Assembly: GCF_020447305.1 (NCBI RefSeq)
Contig: NZ_CP095732.1
Location: 1,520,501-1,584,500 of the forward strand
Length of the DNA: 64,000 bases
Origin: Abyssibius alkaniclasticus
Lineage (GTDB): Bacteria > Pseudomonadota > Alphaproteobacteria > Rhodobacterales > Rhodobacteraceae
Reading direction: 5' to 3'
Part shown: piece after piece, positions 9,445-18,361 of the stretch
Layout: each line of letters starts with the position of its first letter
How positions within the stretch are numbered: the first letter of the stretch is position 1
Notes under the pieces: model-generated
Databases searched by the model: none
Seen by the model: only the letters and a program-made list of their open reading frames with translations
Told to the model about the DNA's origin: nothing
Program-made: the position numbers and the translations under genes

Positions 9445-11220
9445 TCAGGCCCGCTTTTGTGGCCGCATGTCGGCAGCGTCAATCCCGGCCACGCAAACCG
9501 GGGCTTTCATGGCGTCACGGCGGAAAGGTTCGCCAAGTTCTTGATTCAAAACAGCTTCTATAAAGGTCGTGAGCCCTGCCTTCTGGTCTTTCAGGGCCGC
9601 GGAAAGTGCTTCGGTAAGCGCATCCATCGTTGCGACCTGCACACCTTTTAGCCCGCAAGCATCGGCGATTTTGGCGTATGAGACCTTGCTGTCCAGCTCG
9701 GTGCCGACGAAATTATCGGCATACCACAGGGTCGTGTTGCGTTTCTCTGCACCCCATTGATAGTTGCGAAAAATCACCATCGTGATCGGGGGCCATTCAT
9801 CGCGGCCAATGGCGACCATCTCATTCATGGAAATGCCAAAAGCACCATCGCCTGCAAAGCCGACAACCGGTGTGTCGGGGTTGGCGATTTTTGCGCCGAT
9901 AATCGACGGAAAACCATAGCCACAAGGGCCGAAAAGGCCGGGGGCCAGATATTTGCGCCCCGCTTCGAAACTGGGATAGGCATTGCCGATGGCACAGTTA
10001 TTGCCGATATCCGAGCTGATGATCGCCTCTTTCGGCAAAGCGGCCGTAATCGCACGCCAGGCTTTGCGCGGCGAAAGCCAGTCGGGCCGCGCGGTGCGTG
10101 CGCGCGCATTCCAGTCTGTTCCGGGGTCGTCCTCCTCATGGTCGAGCGATGTCAACTCTTGCGCCCATGCCGATTTTGTTTGCGCAATCAGGTCTTTGCG
10201 TTCTTTGCGCCCAATGTCGCCAGCCGCCGCGCCCAATTGCGCCAGAATGCTGCGCGCCACGGCACCCGCATCGCCGACAATGCCGAGATCAACCCTTTTG
10301 GTCAGGCCAATACGGTCGGCATTGATGTCGACCTGGATGAGTTTGGCGGATTTGGGCCAATAGTCCATTCCATAGCCCGGCAGGGTTGAAAACGGGTTCA
10401 AACGCGTGCCAAGTGCCAAAACAACATCGGCCTGCGCAATCAGTTTCATCGCAGCTTTGGAGCCGTTATAGCCAAGCGGGCCCACGGCCAGCGGGTGGCT
10501 GCCCGGAAAGGCGTCATTGTGCTGATAGTTACAAGCTGCCGGGGCATCCAGTCGTTCGGCAAGTGCCACAGCATCGGGGATTGCACCCGCCAGAACAACG
10601 CCGGCACCGTTCAGAATAACGGGAAACCGCGCTTCAGACAGAAGTTTCGCGGCGGCGGCAATTGCGCGCGCGCCCCCTGTAGAAGGTTCGAATTCTACAA
10701 TTTCCGGAAGCTCGATATCCACGATCTGCGTCCAGATATCACGCGGAATATTGATCTGCGCCGGGGCCGACATGCGCCGCGCTTTGGTGATTACCCGGTT
10801 CAGCACTTCGGCAATGCGCGATGCGTCGCGCACCTCTTCCTGATAGGCGACCATATCCTTGAACAGCGCCATTTGCTCGACTTCCTGAAAGCCGCCCTGG
10901 CCAATGGTTTTGTTCGCGGCTTGCGGCGTTACCAGCAGCATGGGCGTGTGGTTCCAATAGGCGGTTTTCACACAGGTCACGAAATTGGTAATGCCGGGCC
11001 CGTTTTGGGCAATGATCATCGCCATCTTGCCCGAGCTGCGGGTATAGCCATCGGCCATATAGCCGCCATTGCATTCATGCGCGACATCCCAGAACTTGAT
11101 GCCCGCCTTTGGAAAATAGTCGGAGATTGGCATGAAGGCCGAACCGATGATGCCAAAAACATCTTCGATTCCATTGCGTTGCAGGGTTTTGACAAAGGCT
11201 TCTTCAGTGGTCATTTTCAT
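9445..11220 (-). CDS. xsc: Sulfoacetaldehyde acetyltransferase
   Basis: 591-residue thiamine-diphosphate enzyme that splits sulfoacetaldehyde with phosphate to acetyl phosphate and sulfite. It has the three ThDP-family domains: a Pyr domain with the catalytic glutamate (E49 in AHECNGGYMADGY), a central domain, and a PP domain with the cofactor motif GDGAFGISMNE followed about 26 residues later by an Asn-containing RNYQWG segment. MTTEEAFVKTLQRNGIEDVFGIIGSAFMP is typical of Xsc rather than acetolactate synthase. A second ATG lies two codons in. First gene of xsc-ackA-soeABC; a pair of TauR-type repeats stands 53 bp upstream of the start. Confidence 0.95.
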   Translation of the reverse strand: MKMTTEEAFVKTLQRNGIEDVFGIIGSAFMPISDYFPKAGIKFWDVAHECNGGYMADGYTRSSGKMAMIIAQNGPGITNFVTCVKTAYWNHTPMLLVTPQAANKTIGQGGFQEVEQMALFKDMVAYQEEVRDASRIAEVLNRVITKARRMSAPAQINIPRDIWTQIVDIELPEIVEFEPSTGGARAIAAAAKLLSEARFPVILNGAGVVLAGAIPDAVALAERLDAPAACNYQHNDAFPGSHPLAVGPLGYNGSKAAMKLIAQADVVLALGTRLNPFSTLPGYGMDYWPKSAKLIQVDINADRIGLTKRVDLGIVGDAGAVARSILAQLGAAAGDIGRKERKDLIAQTKSAWAQELTSLDHEEDDPGTDWNARARTARPDWLSPRKAWRAITAALPKEAIISSDIGNNCAIGNAYPSFEAGRKYLAPGLFGPCGYGFPSIIGAKIANPDTPVVGFAGDGAFGISMNEMVAIGRDEWPPITMVIFRNYQWGAEKRNTTLWYADNFVGTELDSKVSYAKIADACGLKGVQVATMDALTEALSAALKDQKAGLTTFIEAVLNQELGEPFRRDAMKAPVCVAGIDAADMRPQKRA

Positions 11221-11272
11221 GGTGGGAATCCCTGGAAATTTGCCTCAACATCCGGGTTTTAAGCCGGCATCA

Positions 11273-11304
11273 TTAGGGCCAGATTGTTTAAGCGATAGGT
11301 CCAA
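11273..11304 (-). promoter_or_regulatory. Predicted TauR operator upstream of xsc
   Basis: Read on the minus strand, TTGGACCTAT (11304-11295) and CTGGCCCTAA (11282-11273) form a direct repeat with a 22-bp period. Both resemble the CTGGACYTAA half-site I recall for the MocR-type activator TauR. The inner repeat ends 53 bp before the xsc start codon, the same distance as in the aminotransferase promoter. Confidence 0.6.
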
Positions 11305-11331
11305 AGGCCAGTCGCAATTCGCAGGCGCGCA

Positions 11332-12795
11332 TCAACGCAAGGCGGCCTCGGCGCGGGCAATACGCGCGATGCCTTCGGGAATTCGGGCTGCGTCGATCGA
11401 AGAATAGGCCAGCCGGTAGAATCTGCCGCCAGGCCCTGGTTCGGCAAAAAACGGATCGCCCGGCTCGATCAGCACATCGTCATGGCGCAAGGCGGCGGCC
11501 AGCGCGGAGCTGTCCACGCCCTCGGCGGTTTGCATCCAGAAGCTCGTGCCGCCCGAAACCCCGCCGCGCAGCGCGCGCAGCCCGTTGGCGGCAAGGGCAT
11601 CGCGCATTACCGTGCGGCGGTCTTTGAAGGTCGCGCGCATCCGGTTGATCTGCGCATCGTAATGGCCAAGCGCCAGAAAATAGGCCACCGTGCGCTGGAT
11701 ATGCCCTGGCGGGTGGCGCAAGACCGTGGCACGCAGCGCGCGGGCTTCGGCCACAAATTCGGGCGGGGCTACCAGATAGCCCAGCCGCAAACCGGGGAAG
11801 AGCGATTTGGAAAAGCTGCCCACGTAAATCACCCGCCCCTCGGCATCGAGCGATTTCAGCGCCGGGGTCGGTGGGTTGGAAAAGCTCATTTCGAATTCGT
11901 AATCATCTTCTACTATCAGCATGTTACGCGCCTTGGCCAATGCCAGAAGCTGGCGGCGGCGGGCCATTGGCATGGTCACCGTGCTGGGGGCCTGGTGGCT
12001 TGGGGTCACAAAAACCAGCCGTGCTGAATGTGGCAGGGCTTCGGGTGGCAGGCCGGCTTCGTCTACATCCACCGGCAGGGCTGCGCCAAACTGCGCCAGA
12101 ATTGCCCGCAAACCGGGGTAGCCGGGGTTTTCAAACGCCGCCTGCCGCCCGTTGCCCAGCAAAAGCTGGCAGATCAGCCACAGCGCGTTCTGCGCCCCGA
12201 TGGTGATGAGGATATTTTCGGGCGCCGCCGAAATGCCGCGCCGGGGCAGGGTGTGGCGGGCGATGTAATCAAGCAACATCGGGTCGTCATGCGTGCCATA
12301 ATCGGCGGTCAGCGCATCGAAATCGCGCCTGCCAAGCGCCTGATGCGCGCAGAGCCGCCAGCTTGTATGGTTGAACAGCGTCGCATCGGTCTGCCCGTAG
12401 ATGAACGGATATTTGAAGCGTTGCCAGCCCACCTCCTTTTCAACCACGCGCGCAGCGCCATGCCGCATATCCAGCCATTGCGCCCAGTCGATTTGCCCCG
12501 GCGGCAGGGGTTTGCGGCGGCGCGGCGCCTCGGCCAGCGGCGCTGTGGGGGCCACGAAATAGCCCGAACGGTCGCGGCTTTCCAGATAGCCATCGGCCAC
12601 AAGGTCTTGAAAAGCCAGCGTAACCGTGATGCGCGCAATGCCCAGATGCTGCGCCAGTGCGCGCGAGCTTGGCAGGCGTTCGCCCTTGCGCAACCGCCCC
12701 GCCAGCACCGCCGCGGTAATTGATTGGCGGATCTGGCTTTGCAGCGTGCCCGGGCTGGCCGGATCAATGAAAAATGTATCGGCTGAAAGCGTCAT
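11332..12795 (-). CDS. tauR: MocR/GntR-family transcriptional activator, TauR-like
   Basis: 487 residues: an N-terminal GntR winged helix (LPSSRALAQHLGIARITVTLAFQDLVADGYLESR, residues about 40-75) and a C-terminal fold-type-I aminotransferase-like domain with the PLP lysine in VGSFSKSLFPGLRLGY. This is the MocR layout. It is transcribed away from the aminotransferase gene and just upstream of xsc, as expected for TauR, which activates taurine-use genes. The operator pair at 12807-12838 lies only 11 bp from its start codon, so it may also control itself. Other MocR regulators (GabR, PdxR) share the architecture; the naming rests on context and the repeats. Confidence 0.82.
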   Translation of the reverse strand: MTLSADTFFIDPASPGTLQSQIRQSITAAVLAGRLRKGERLPSSRALAQHLGIARITVTLAFQDLVADGYLESRDRSGYFVAPTAPLAEAPRRRKPLPPGQIDWAQWLDMRHGAARVVEKEVGWQRFKYPFIYGQTDATLFNHTSWRLCAHQALGRRDFDALTADYGTHDDPMLLDYIARHTLPRRGISAAPENILITIGAQNALWLICQLLLGNGRQAAFENPGYPGLRAILAQFGAALPVDVDEAGLPPEALPHSARLVFVTPSHQAPSTVTMPMARRRQLLALAKARNMLIVEDDYEFEMSFSNPPTPALKSLDAEGRVIYVGSFSKSLFPGLRLGYLVAPPEFVAEARALRATVLRHPPGHIQRTVAYFLALGHYDAQINRMRATFKDRRTVMRDALAANGLRALRGGVSGGTSFWMQTAEGVDSSALAAALRHDDVLIEPGDPFFAEPGPGGRFYRLAYSSIDAARIPEGIARIARAEAALR

Positions 12796-12806
12796 ATCCC
12801 TCCTGA

Positions 12807-12838
12807 CTGGACCTATCTAACGGCCAATCTGGACATAA
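12807..12838 (+). promoter_or_regulatory. Predicted TauR operator upstream of the aminotransferase
   Basis: Direct repeats CTGGACCTAT (12807-12816) and CTGGACATAA (12829-12838), period 22 bp, lie in the tauR-aminotransferase intergenic region. The second ends 53 bp before the ATG at 12891. They resemble the CTGGACYTAA half-sites reported for TauR, and the arrangement is repeated in front of xsc. Confidence 0.7.
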
Positions 12839-12890
12839 GTAAAGCGCGGCCACGGCCCTAGCGTTTACAAAACCCAAGCGGAGCCGTGCC

Positions 12891-14207
12891 ATGCCACATG
12901 ATGTTTTGCCCAACAGCCTTGAAAATTTCTGGGTGCCATTTACCGACAATCGCGGCTTCAAGGCCGCGCCGCGCCTGGTGAACGCCGCCTCGGGCACCTA
13001 TATGACCGACCATCGCGGCGGGCAAATCATCGATGGCTCATCGGGTTTGTTCTGCTCGCCCGCCGGGCATTGCCACCCCAAGATCATCGAAGCGGTTCAC
13101 GCCCAGATGCAGCGCAACACCTATACCGCGCCCTTTGGCATGGGGCATGATGGCGGCTTTGCGCTGGCCGACCGGATCGCGCGGTTAACGCCCGAAGGCA
13201 TGAACCATACATTCTTCGTCAATTCCGGCTCCGAGGCGATTGATACGGCACTGAAAATCGTCATGGCCTATCATGCGGCCAACGGGCGCGACCGTATCCG
13301 CTTTGTCAGCCGCGAACGCGCCTATCATGGGGTGAATATCGGGGGCATATCGCTGTCGGGCATGGTGAATAACCGCCGCAGCTTCCCCGTGACCATGCCC
13401 AATGTGGTGATGATGCGGCACACGTTCACCGGCCAGGAGCTGAACCGGCCCGGCCAGCCGCAACAGGGCCATGAGCTGGCGAATGATCTGGAGCGCGCCT
13501 GCCAAACCTATGGCGGCGAAACGATTGCCGCCTGTTTTGTCGAGCCGGTTGCAGGTTCAACCGGCGTGCTGTGCCCGCCTGTCGGCTATCTCGAACGCCT
13601 GCGCGAAATCTGCGATACGCATGGCATCTTGCTGGTGTTCGATGAGGTGATTACCGGGTTCGGCCGGCTTGGCGCGCCTTTTGCCGCAGAAAAGTTCAAT
13701 GTTAAACCAGATATCATGACAATGGCCAAGGCGCTGACGAATGGCGCCATTCCTATGGGGGCTGTCACCGTGGCCGACCATATTTACGAGGTCGTGACCA
13801 ATGGTGCAAAGCCCGGCGCGATCGAGTTTTTCCACGGCTATACCTATTCGGCCCATCCGGCGGCCTGTGCGGCTGGCAATGCCATGCTGCAACTGCTTGA
13901 GGATGAAGACCTTTTCGCCCGCGCCAACGCCCTGTCCACCTATTTTGGCAAGGCGGTTCATGCGCTTGCCGACCATCCGCTGGTGATGGATGTGCGCAGC
14001 ATGGGCCTTCTGGCGGGGGTCGAGCTGCACAGGGGCGCGGCCCCCGGCCAGCGCGGCACCGAGGCGCAAAAACGCATGTTCTGGAACGGTTTGCACGTCA
14101 AATTCACGGGCGATACCGGCATTCTTGCGCCAATGTTCATTGCCACGACAGCGCATATCGACGAAATGCTTGATAAATTCCGCACCACGCTGAACAGCCT
14201 CGCCTAG
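12891..14207 (+). CDS. tpa: Class III omega-amino acid:pyruvate aminotransferase, probably taurine-pyruvate aminotransferase
   Basis: 438 residues, fold-type-I class III aminotransferase with FFVNSGSEAIDTALKI, the LLVFDEVITGFGRLG aspartate block and the PLP lysine in TMAKALTNGAIPMGAV. The sequence resembles omega-amino acid (beta-alanine)-pyruvate aminotransferases. Divergence from tauR, the TauR-type repeats in its promoter and the linked xsc suggest it deaminates taurine (or hypotaurine) to sulfoacetaldehyde with alanine as co-product. A terminator directly follows, separating it from the polyamine operon. Beta-alanine or putrescine as substrate cannot be excluded. Confidence 0.78.
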   Translation: MPHDVLPNSLENFWVPFTDNRGFKAAPRLVNAASGTYMTDHRGGQIIDGSSGLFCSPAGHCHPKIIEAVHAQMQRNTYTAPFGMGHDGGFALADRIARLTPEGMNHTFFVNSGSEAIDTALKIVMAYHAANGRDRIRFVSRERAYHGVNIGGISLSGMVNNRRSFPVTMPNVVMMRHTFTGQELNRPGQPQQGHELANDLERACQTYGGETIAACFVEPVAGSTGVLCPPVGYLERLREICDTHGILLVFDEVITGFGRLGAPFAAEKFNVKPDIMTMAKALTNGAIPMGAVTVADHIYEVVTNGAKPGAIEFFHGYTYSAHPAACAAGNAMLQLLEDEDLFARANALSTYFGKAVHALADHPLVMDVRSMGLLAGVELHRGAAPGQRGTEAQKRMFWNGLHVKFTGDTGILAPMFIATTAHIDEMLDKFRTTLNSLA

Positions 14208-14229
14208 ACCTTGCACCGTTTTGAAATTG

Positions 14230-14258
14230 GCGCAATCCTGCACAGGGTTGCGCTTTTT
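14230..14258 (+). terminator. Intrinsic terminator after the aminotransferase gene
   Basis: Stem GCGCAATCC / GGGTTGCGC (one G-T pair) around the loop TGCACA, followed directly by TTTTT. It ends the aminotransferase transcript and isolates the downstream polyamine operon. Confidence 0.85.
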
Positions 14259-14355
14259 GCTTGATTTAACGCTTTGGATATTGGCCAGATAGGCACATCA
14301 ATCCAAACGGCGCGCCTGAACGCGTTGCGCAATCCAGAACGGGAGTGAGATACAT

Positions 14356-15444
14356 ATGAAACTTAAAATCGTCGCGGCAGTTGTTGCCGCCGTTGCCGCA
14401 CAGGCGGCCAGCGCACAAGACAATGTGCTGAACGTCTACAACTGGTCAGACTATATTGCCGAAGACACGCTGGAAAAATTCACCGCCGCCACGGGTATAA
14501 CGGTGAATTACGATGTCTATGACAGCAACGAGGTGCTGGAGGCCAAGATGCTGGCCGGCAATTCGGGCTATGACGTTGTCGTGCCCACCTCCTCTTTCAT
14601 GCAGCGCCAGATTGCAGCGGGGGTTTATCAGCCGCTCAACCGCGATCTGCTGCCGAATCTGGCCAATATGGACCCGGCGCTGATGGCTTCTGCCGCCACC
14701 TATGACCCCGGCAACGAACATTCGGTCATCTATATGTGGGGCACCACCGGTATCGGCTACAACACCGGCAAGGTCGAAGAAATTCTGGGTGCAGATGCGC
14801 CAACCAATTCATGGGCGCTGGTATTTGATCCGGCAAATGCCGAAAAACTGGCCGAATGCGGCATTACCATGCTTGATGCCCCGGTCGAGATGCTGCCCGC
14901 TGCCATGAACTATCTTGGTCTTGACCCGCAATCGACCGATCCGGCCGATTTCGAAAAGGGCGCCGAGCTGCTCATGCAGATCCGGCCTTATATCCGCTAC
15001 TTCCATTCGTCGCAATATATCAATGACCTGGCCAATGGCGAAGTCTGTGTTTCCATCGGCTGGTCGGGCGATATCTTCATTGCGCAGGCCCGTGCCGCAG
15101 AAGCCGAGAACGGCATAGATATCGCCTATGTCATTCCGGATGAGGGTGCCTTGCAGTGGTTTGACATGCTGACCATTCCGGTTGATGCGCCCAACCCTGC
15201 TGCGGCCCATGCGTTCATCAACTTCATCATGGATGCGCAGATCACCGCGGATATCACCAACTATGTCTGGTATGCCAATGCCAACGCAGCGTCGCTGCCC
15301 CTGGTTGACGAGGAAATCACCTCCGACCCCGGCATTTTCCCGACCCCGGCCGCCAAGGAACGGCTGTGGAATTCGGTGCCCTATGACAGCCGGCTCGACC
15401 GCACCATTACCCGCCTCTGGACAACAATCCTGACAGGCCAGTAA
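14356..15444 (+). CDS. potF: Polyamine ABC transporter periplasmic binding protein
   Basis: 362 residues with a cleavable signal peptide (MKLKIVAAVVAAVAAQAASA) and mature start DNVLNVYNWSDYIAEDTLEKF, the standard opening of PotD/PotF binding proteins. Other hallmarks are YDVVVPTSSFMQRQI and the SIGWSGDIFIA strand. It would bind putrescine or a related polyamine in the periplasm. First gene of a seven-gene operon (potFGHI-speB-puuA-puuB); a GGGAGTGAG ribosome site lies before the ATG. The linked putrescine enzymes favour putrescine over spermidine, hence PotF rather than PotD. Confidence 0.88.
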   Translation: MKLKIVAAVVAAVAAQAASAQDNVLNVYNWSDYIAEDTLEKFTAATGITVNYDVYDSNEVLEAKMLAGNSGYDVVVPTSSFMQRQIAAGVYQPLNRDLLPNLANMDPALMASAATYDPGNEHSVIYMWGTTGIGYNTGKVEEILGADAPTNSWALVFDPANAEKLAECGITMLDAPVEMLPAAMNYLGLDPQSTDPADFEKGAELLMQIRPYIRYFHSSQYINDLANGEVCVSIGWSGDIFIAQARAAEAENGIDIAYVIPDEGALQWFDMLTIPVDAPNPAAAHAFINFIMDAQITADITNYVWYANANAASLPLVDEEITSDPGIFPTPAAKERLWNSVPYDSRLDRTITRLWTTILTGQ

Positions 15445-15504
15445 CGCATACGGGCGGCGCGCGCATGGTGTGCCGCCCTTCGTTTTAGATATTTGAGGTT
15501 TATG

Positions 15505-16635
15505 ATGGCGCATTCCGCCACGGCTGCCGACCTGAAACCTTGGCGCGACCCTGCCGCCGAGCCGTTCATCAAAATCCGCAACATCACCAAGAAATTCGGC
15601 GATTTTACCGCCGTCGACAACGTGTCGCTCGATATTTTCAAGGGCGAGCTGTTTTGCCTTCTGGGCGGTTCGGGCTGCGGAAAGTCGACGCTGCTGCGCA
15701 TGATGTCCGGCTTTGAAAAACCCAGCTCCGGCACAATCGAGATAGACGGGCAGGACATGTCGAATGTCTCACCCTACCATCGCCCCACCAATATGATGTT
15801 CCAATCCTACGCGCTGTTCCCGCATATGAGCGTGGAGAAGAACATTGCCTATGGCCTGCTGCGCGAGGGGATGTCCAAGCCCGAAGCGATGGAAAAGGTC
15901 GCCGCGATGCTCAGGCTTGTGAAGCTTGAAAAATTCGCCCGCCGCAAGCCGCACCAGCTTTCCGGCGGTCAGCGCCAGCGCGTCGCCCTTGCCCGTTCGC
16001 TTGTCAAGAAGCCCAAGCTTCTGCTGCTCGATGAACCGCTTGGCGCGCTTGACAAGAAGCTGCGCGAGGAAACCCAGTTCGAGCTGATCAACATTCAGGA
16101 AACACTGGGCGTGACCTTCATCGTCGTGACCCACGACCAGGAAGAGGCGATGACCCTGTCCACCCGCATCGGCGTGATGAACGAGGGCGAGATCGTGCAA
16201 ATCGGCGAGCCGACGCAAATTTACGAACGCCCCGCCAGCCGGTTCGTGGCCGATTTCATCGGCTCGGTGAACATGTTCGAGGGCAAGGTCGATACCGCCG
16301 CCCCCGATGCCATGCGCATCATCACCGAAAGTGTTGGCCCCGTGCTGGTAAAACCGATCGAGGGGCTGACACATGGCCAATCCGTATCGGTTGCCCTGCG
16401 CCCCGAAAAGCTGACCATTTCGCGCACCGAGCTGACCGGCGACAATGTGTTGCACGGCATGGTCGAAGATGTCGCCTATATGGGCAATCTGTCCATTTTC
16501 CGCGTGCGTCTGGCCAATGGCACGCTTGTGCGCATCACCCGCTCCTCCCGCCTTGCCGACCAGGAGCCGATATCCTGGGATCAGGAGATCTGGGCGCAAT
16601 GGGGCGTCGCCTCGGGCGTGGTGCTGACATCATGA
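15505..16635 (+). CDS. potG: Polyamine ABC transporter ATP-binding protein
   Basis: About 376 residues with Walker A GGSGCGKST, signature LSGGQRQRVALARSL, Walker B KLLLLDEPLGALD, H-loop VVTHDQEEAMT, and a C-terminal TOBE-like regulatory domain (SVSVALRPEKLTISR). I chose the ATG at 15505, which lies 7 bp from a GAGG; the ATG one codon earlier is equally possible, and a TTG at 15493 is less likely. It drives uptake with PotF, PotH and PotI. Its stop overlaps potH by 4 bp. Confidence 0.9.
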   Translation: MAHSATAADLKPWRDPAAEPFIKIRNITKKFGDFTAVDNVSLDIFKGELFCLLGGSGCGKSTLLRMMSGFEKPSSGTIEIDGQDMSNVSPYHRPTNMMFQSYALFPHMSVEKNIAYGLLREGMSKPEAMEKVAAMLRLVKLEKFARRKPHQLSGGQRQRVALARSLVKKPKLLLLDEPLGALDKKLREETQFELINIQETLGVTFIVVTHDQEEAMTLSTRIGVMNEGEIVQIGEPTQIYERPASRFVADFIGSVNMFEGKVDTAAPDAMRIITESVGPVLVKPIEGLTHGQSVSVALRPEKLTISRTELTGDNVLHGMVEDVAYMGNLSIFRVRLANGTLVRITRSSRLADQEPISWDQEIWAQWGVASGVVLTS

Positions 16636-17564
16636 GCCAGGCCGAACATATCCCCATGCGCCGCGCACCGGGCGGCAATGTCATCACGCGCATCCTGTCG
16701 CGCGTCATCTCCGGGCGTGCGCTGGTTATCGCCGTGCCGCTTGTCTGGCTGACGGTGTTTTTCGTCATTCCCTTCATCGTTGTGCTGCAAATCTCGCTCA
16801 CCGATGCGGCGATTGCCCGCCCGCCCTATACCCCGCTATTCGATGGCTGGACCTTCATGGGCGATCTGGAAAACTACAGCTTCCTGCTGAGTGATCCGCT
16901 CTACATCAACGCCTATCTCTCTTCGCTGAAAATCGCGCTCATTTCCACGGCTTTCGCGCTGCTCATCGGCTATCCGATGGCCTATTACATTGCCCGCGCC
17001 GAAGAGCCGAAACGTTCGCTTCTGCTGATGCTCATCATCCTGCCTTTCTGGACATCGTTCCTGCTGCGCGTCTATGCCTGGATCGGCTTTCTGTCCCAGA
17101 ACGGTGTGATCAACAACACCCTGATGTCGCTGGGCATCATCTCTGAGCCCATCGTCATGCTGCAATCAGACTTCGCGGTCTATATCGGCATCGTCTATAC
17201 CTATTTGCCCTTCATGATTCTGCCGCTCTACGCCAATCTGGTGAAGCTTGATGTTTCGCTCTTGGAAGCCAGCCAGGACCTTGGCGCAGGCCCGGTTACA
17301 ACATTTTTCCGTATCACCCTGCCGCTGTCGCTGCCCGGAGTCATTGCCGGCTCCATGCTCGTGTTCATTCCGGCAATCGGCGAATATGTCATCCCCGCGC
17401 TGCTGGGCGGCCCCGATACGCTGATGATCGGCAAGGTGTTGTGGACCGAGTTCTTCAACAACCGTGACTGGCCCGTCGCCTCGGCTGTCGCCACGGTCAT
17501 GCTGGTGGTTGTGGTGCTGCCCATCATCCTGTTGCGCAACGCCCAACCGAAGGATGCGTCATGA
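16632..17564 (+). CDS. potH: Polyamine ABC transporter permease
   Basis: Inner-membrane permease of about 310 residues with six hydrophobic segments and the EAA loop motif EASQDLGAGPVTTFFRITLPLSLPGVIAG that docks the ATPase. The start is set at the ATG overlapping the potG stop (ATGA), not the upstream in-frame start. It pairs with PotI to form the channel for polyamine uptake. Its own stop overlaps potI by 4 bp. Confidence 0.9.
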   Translation: MSQAEHIPMRRAPGGNVITRILSRVISGRALVIAVPLVWLTVFFVIPFIVVLQISLTDAAIARPPYTPLFDGWTFMGDLENYSFLLSDPLYINAYLSSLKIALISTAFALLIGYPMAYYIARAEEPKRSLLLMLIILPFWTSFLLRVYAWIGFLSQNGVINNTLMSLGIISEPIVMLQSDFAVYIGIVYTYLPFMILPLYANLVKLDVSLLEASQDLGAGPVTTFFRITLPLSLPGVIAGSMLVFIPAIGEYVIPALLGGPDTLMIGKVLWTEFFNNRDWPVASAVATVMLVVVVLPIILLRNAQPKDAS

Positions 17565-18361
17565 AACGTAAAGGCTTCTTCCTTCCCACCGCCGCGCTTT
17601 TGGGTTTTGCCTTTCTTTACGCGCCGATCATGTCGCTGATCATCTTTTCGTTCAACGAGAACAAGCTCGTTACCGTCTGGTCGCGGTTTTCAACCAAATG
17701 GTATGGCGAATTGTTGCGTGACGATCAGATCATGGGCGCGGCCTGGATCAGCCTGCAAATCGCCTTTACCTCGGCAATGATCGCCACGGTATTGGGCACA
17801 TTGGCAGGGCTGGTGCTTACCCGATTTGGCCGCTTCCGTCTGCGCACCCCGCTGATGGGCATGACAACCGCGCCGCTGGTCATGCCCGAGGTCATTACCG
17901 GCCTGTCACTCCTGCTGCTGTTTGTCGGCATGGAGGCCTTTCTTGGCTGGCCGTCCGGGCGCGGGATGACCACGATCATCATCGCCCATTCCACCTTCTG
18001 CATGGCCTATGTGGCGGTTGTCGTGCAATCGCGGCTTGGCGATATGGATGATTCGCTGGAAGAAGCCGCGCTCGACCTGGGCGCGCGCCCGGTGCGGGTG
18101 TTTTTCGATATTACCCTGCCGGTCATTGCGCCTGCGCTCATTTCCGGCTGGCTGCTCAGCTTCACCCTCAGCCTTGATGATCTGGTGATCGCCTCATTCG
18201 TCTCCGGCCCCGGCTCCTCAACCCTGCCGATGGTGATCTTCTCCAAGGTCAAGCTTGGCGTCTCGCCCGATATCAATGCGCTGGCATCCCTCATCATTCT
18301 GGTGGTAGGGCTGGGCATTGCCATAGCGTTTTGGCAGTTGCGCAGAGGAATGAAGAGATGA
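17561..18361 (+). CDS. potI: Polyamine ABC transporter permease
   Basis: 266 residues, six hydrophobic segments, EAA motif EEAALDLGARPVRVFFDITLPVIAPALISG, and the SFTLSLDDLVIASFVSGPGSSTLPM segment seen in PotI/PotC. Second permease half of the importer. Overlaps potH and the following ureohydrolase by 4 bp each, which fits tight translational coupling across the operon. Confidence 0.9.
   Translation: MKRKGFFLPTAALLGFAFLYAPIMSLIIFSFNENKLVTVWSRFSTKWYGELLRDDQIMGAAWISLQIAFTSAMIATVLGTLAGLVLTRFGRFRLRTPLMGMTTAPLVMPEVITGLSLLLLFVGMEAFLGWPSGRGMTTIIIAHSTFCMAYVAVVVQSRLGDMDDSLEEAALDLGARPVRVFFDITLPVIAPALISGWLLSFTLSLDDLVIASFVSGPGSSTLPMVIFSKVKLGVSPDINALASLIILVVGLGIAIAFWQLRRGMKR

Noticed and set aside
12891-14207. 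The aminotransferase as first gene of the polyamine operon
   Set aside because: A good terminator at 14230-14258 separates it from potF, and TauR-type repeats in its promoter tie it to the sulfonate genes.
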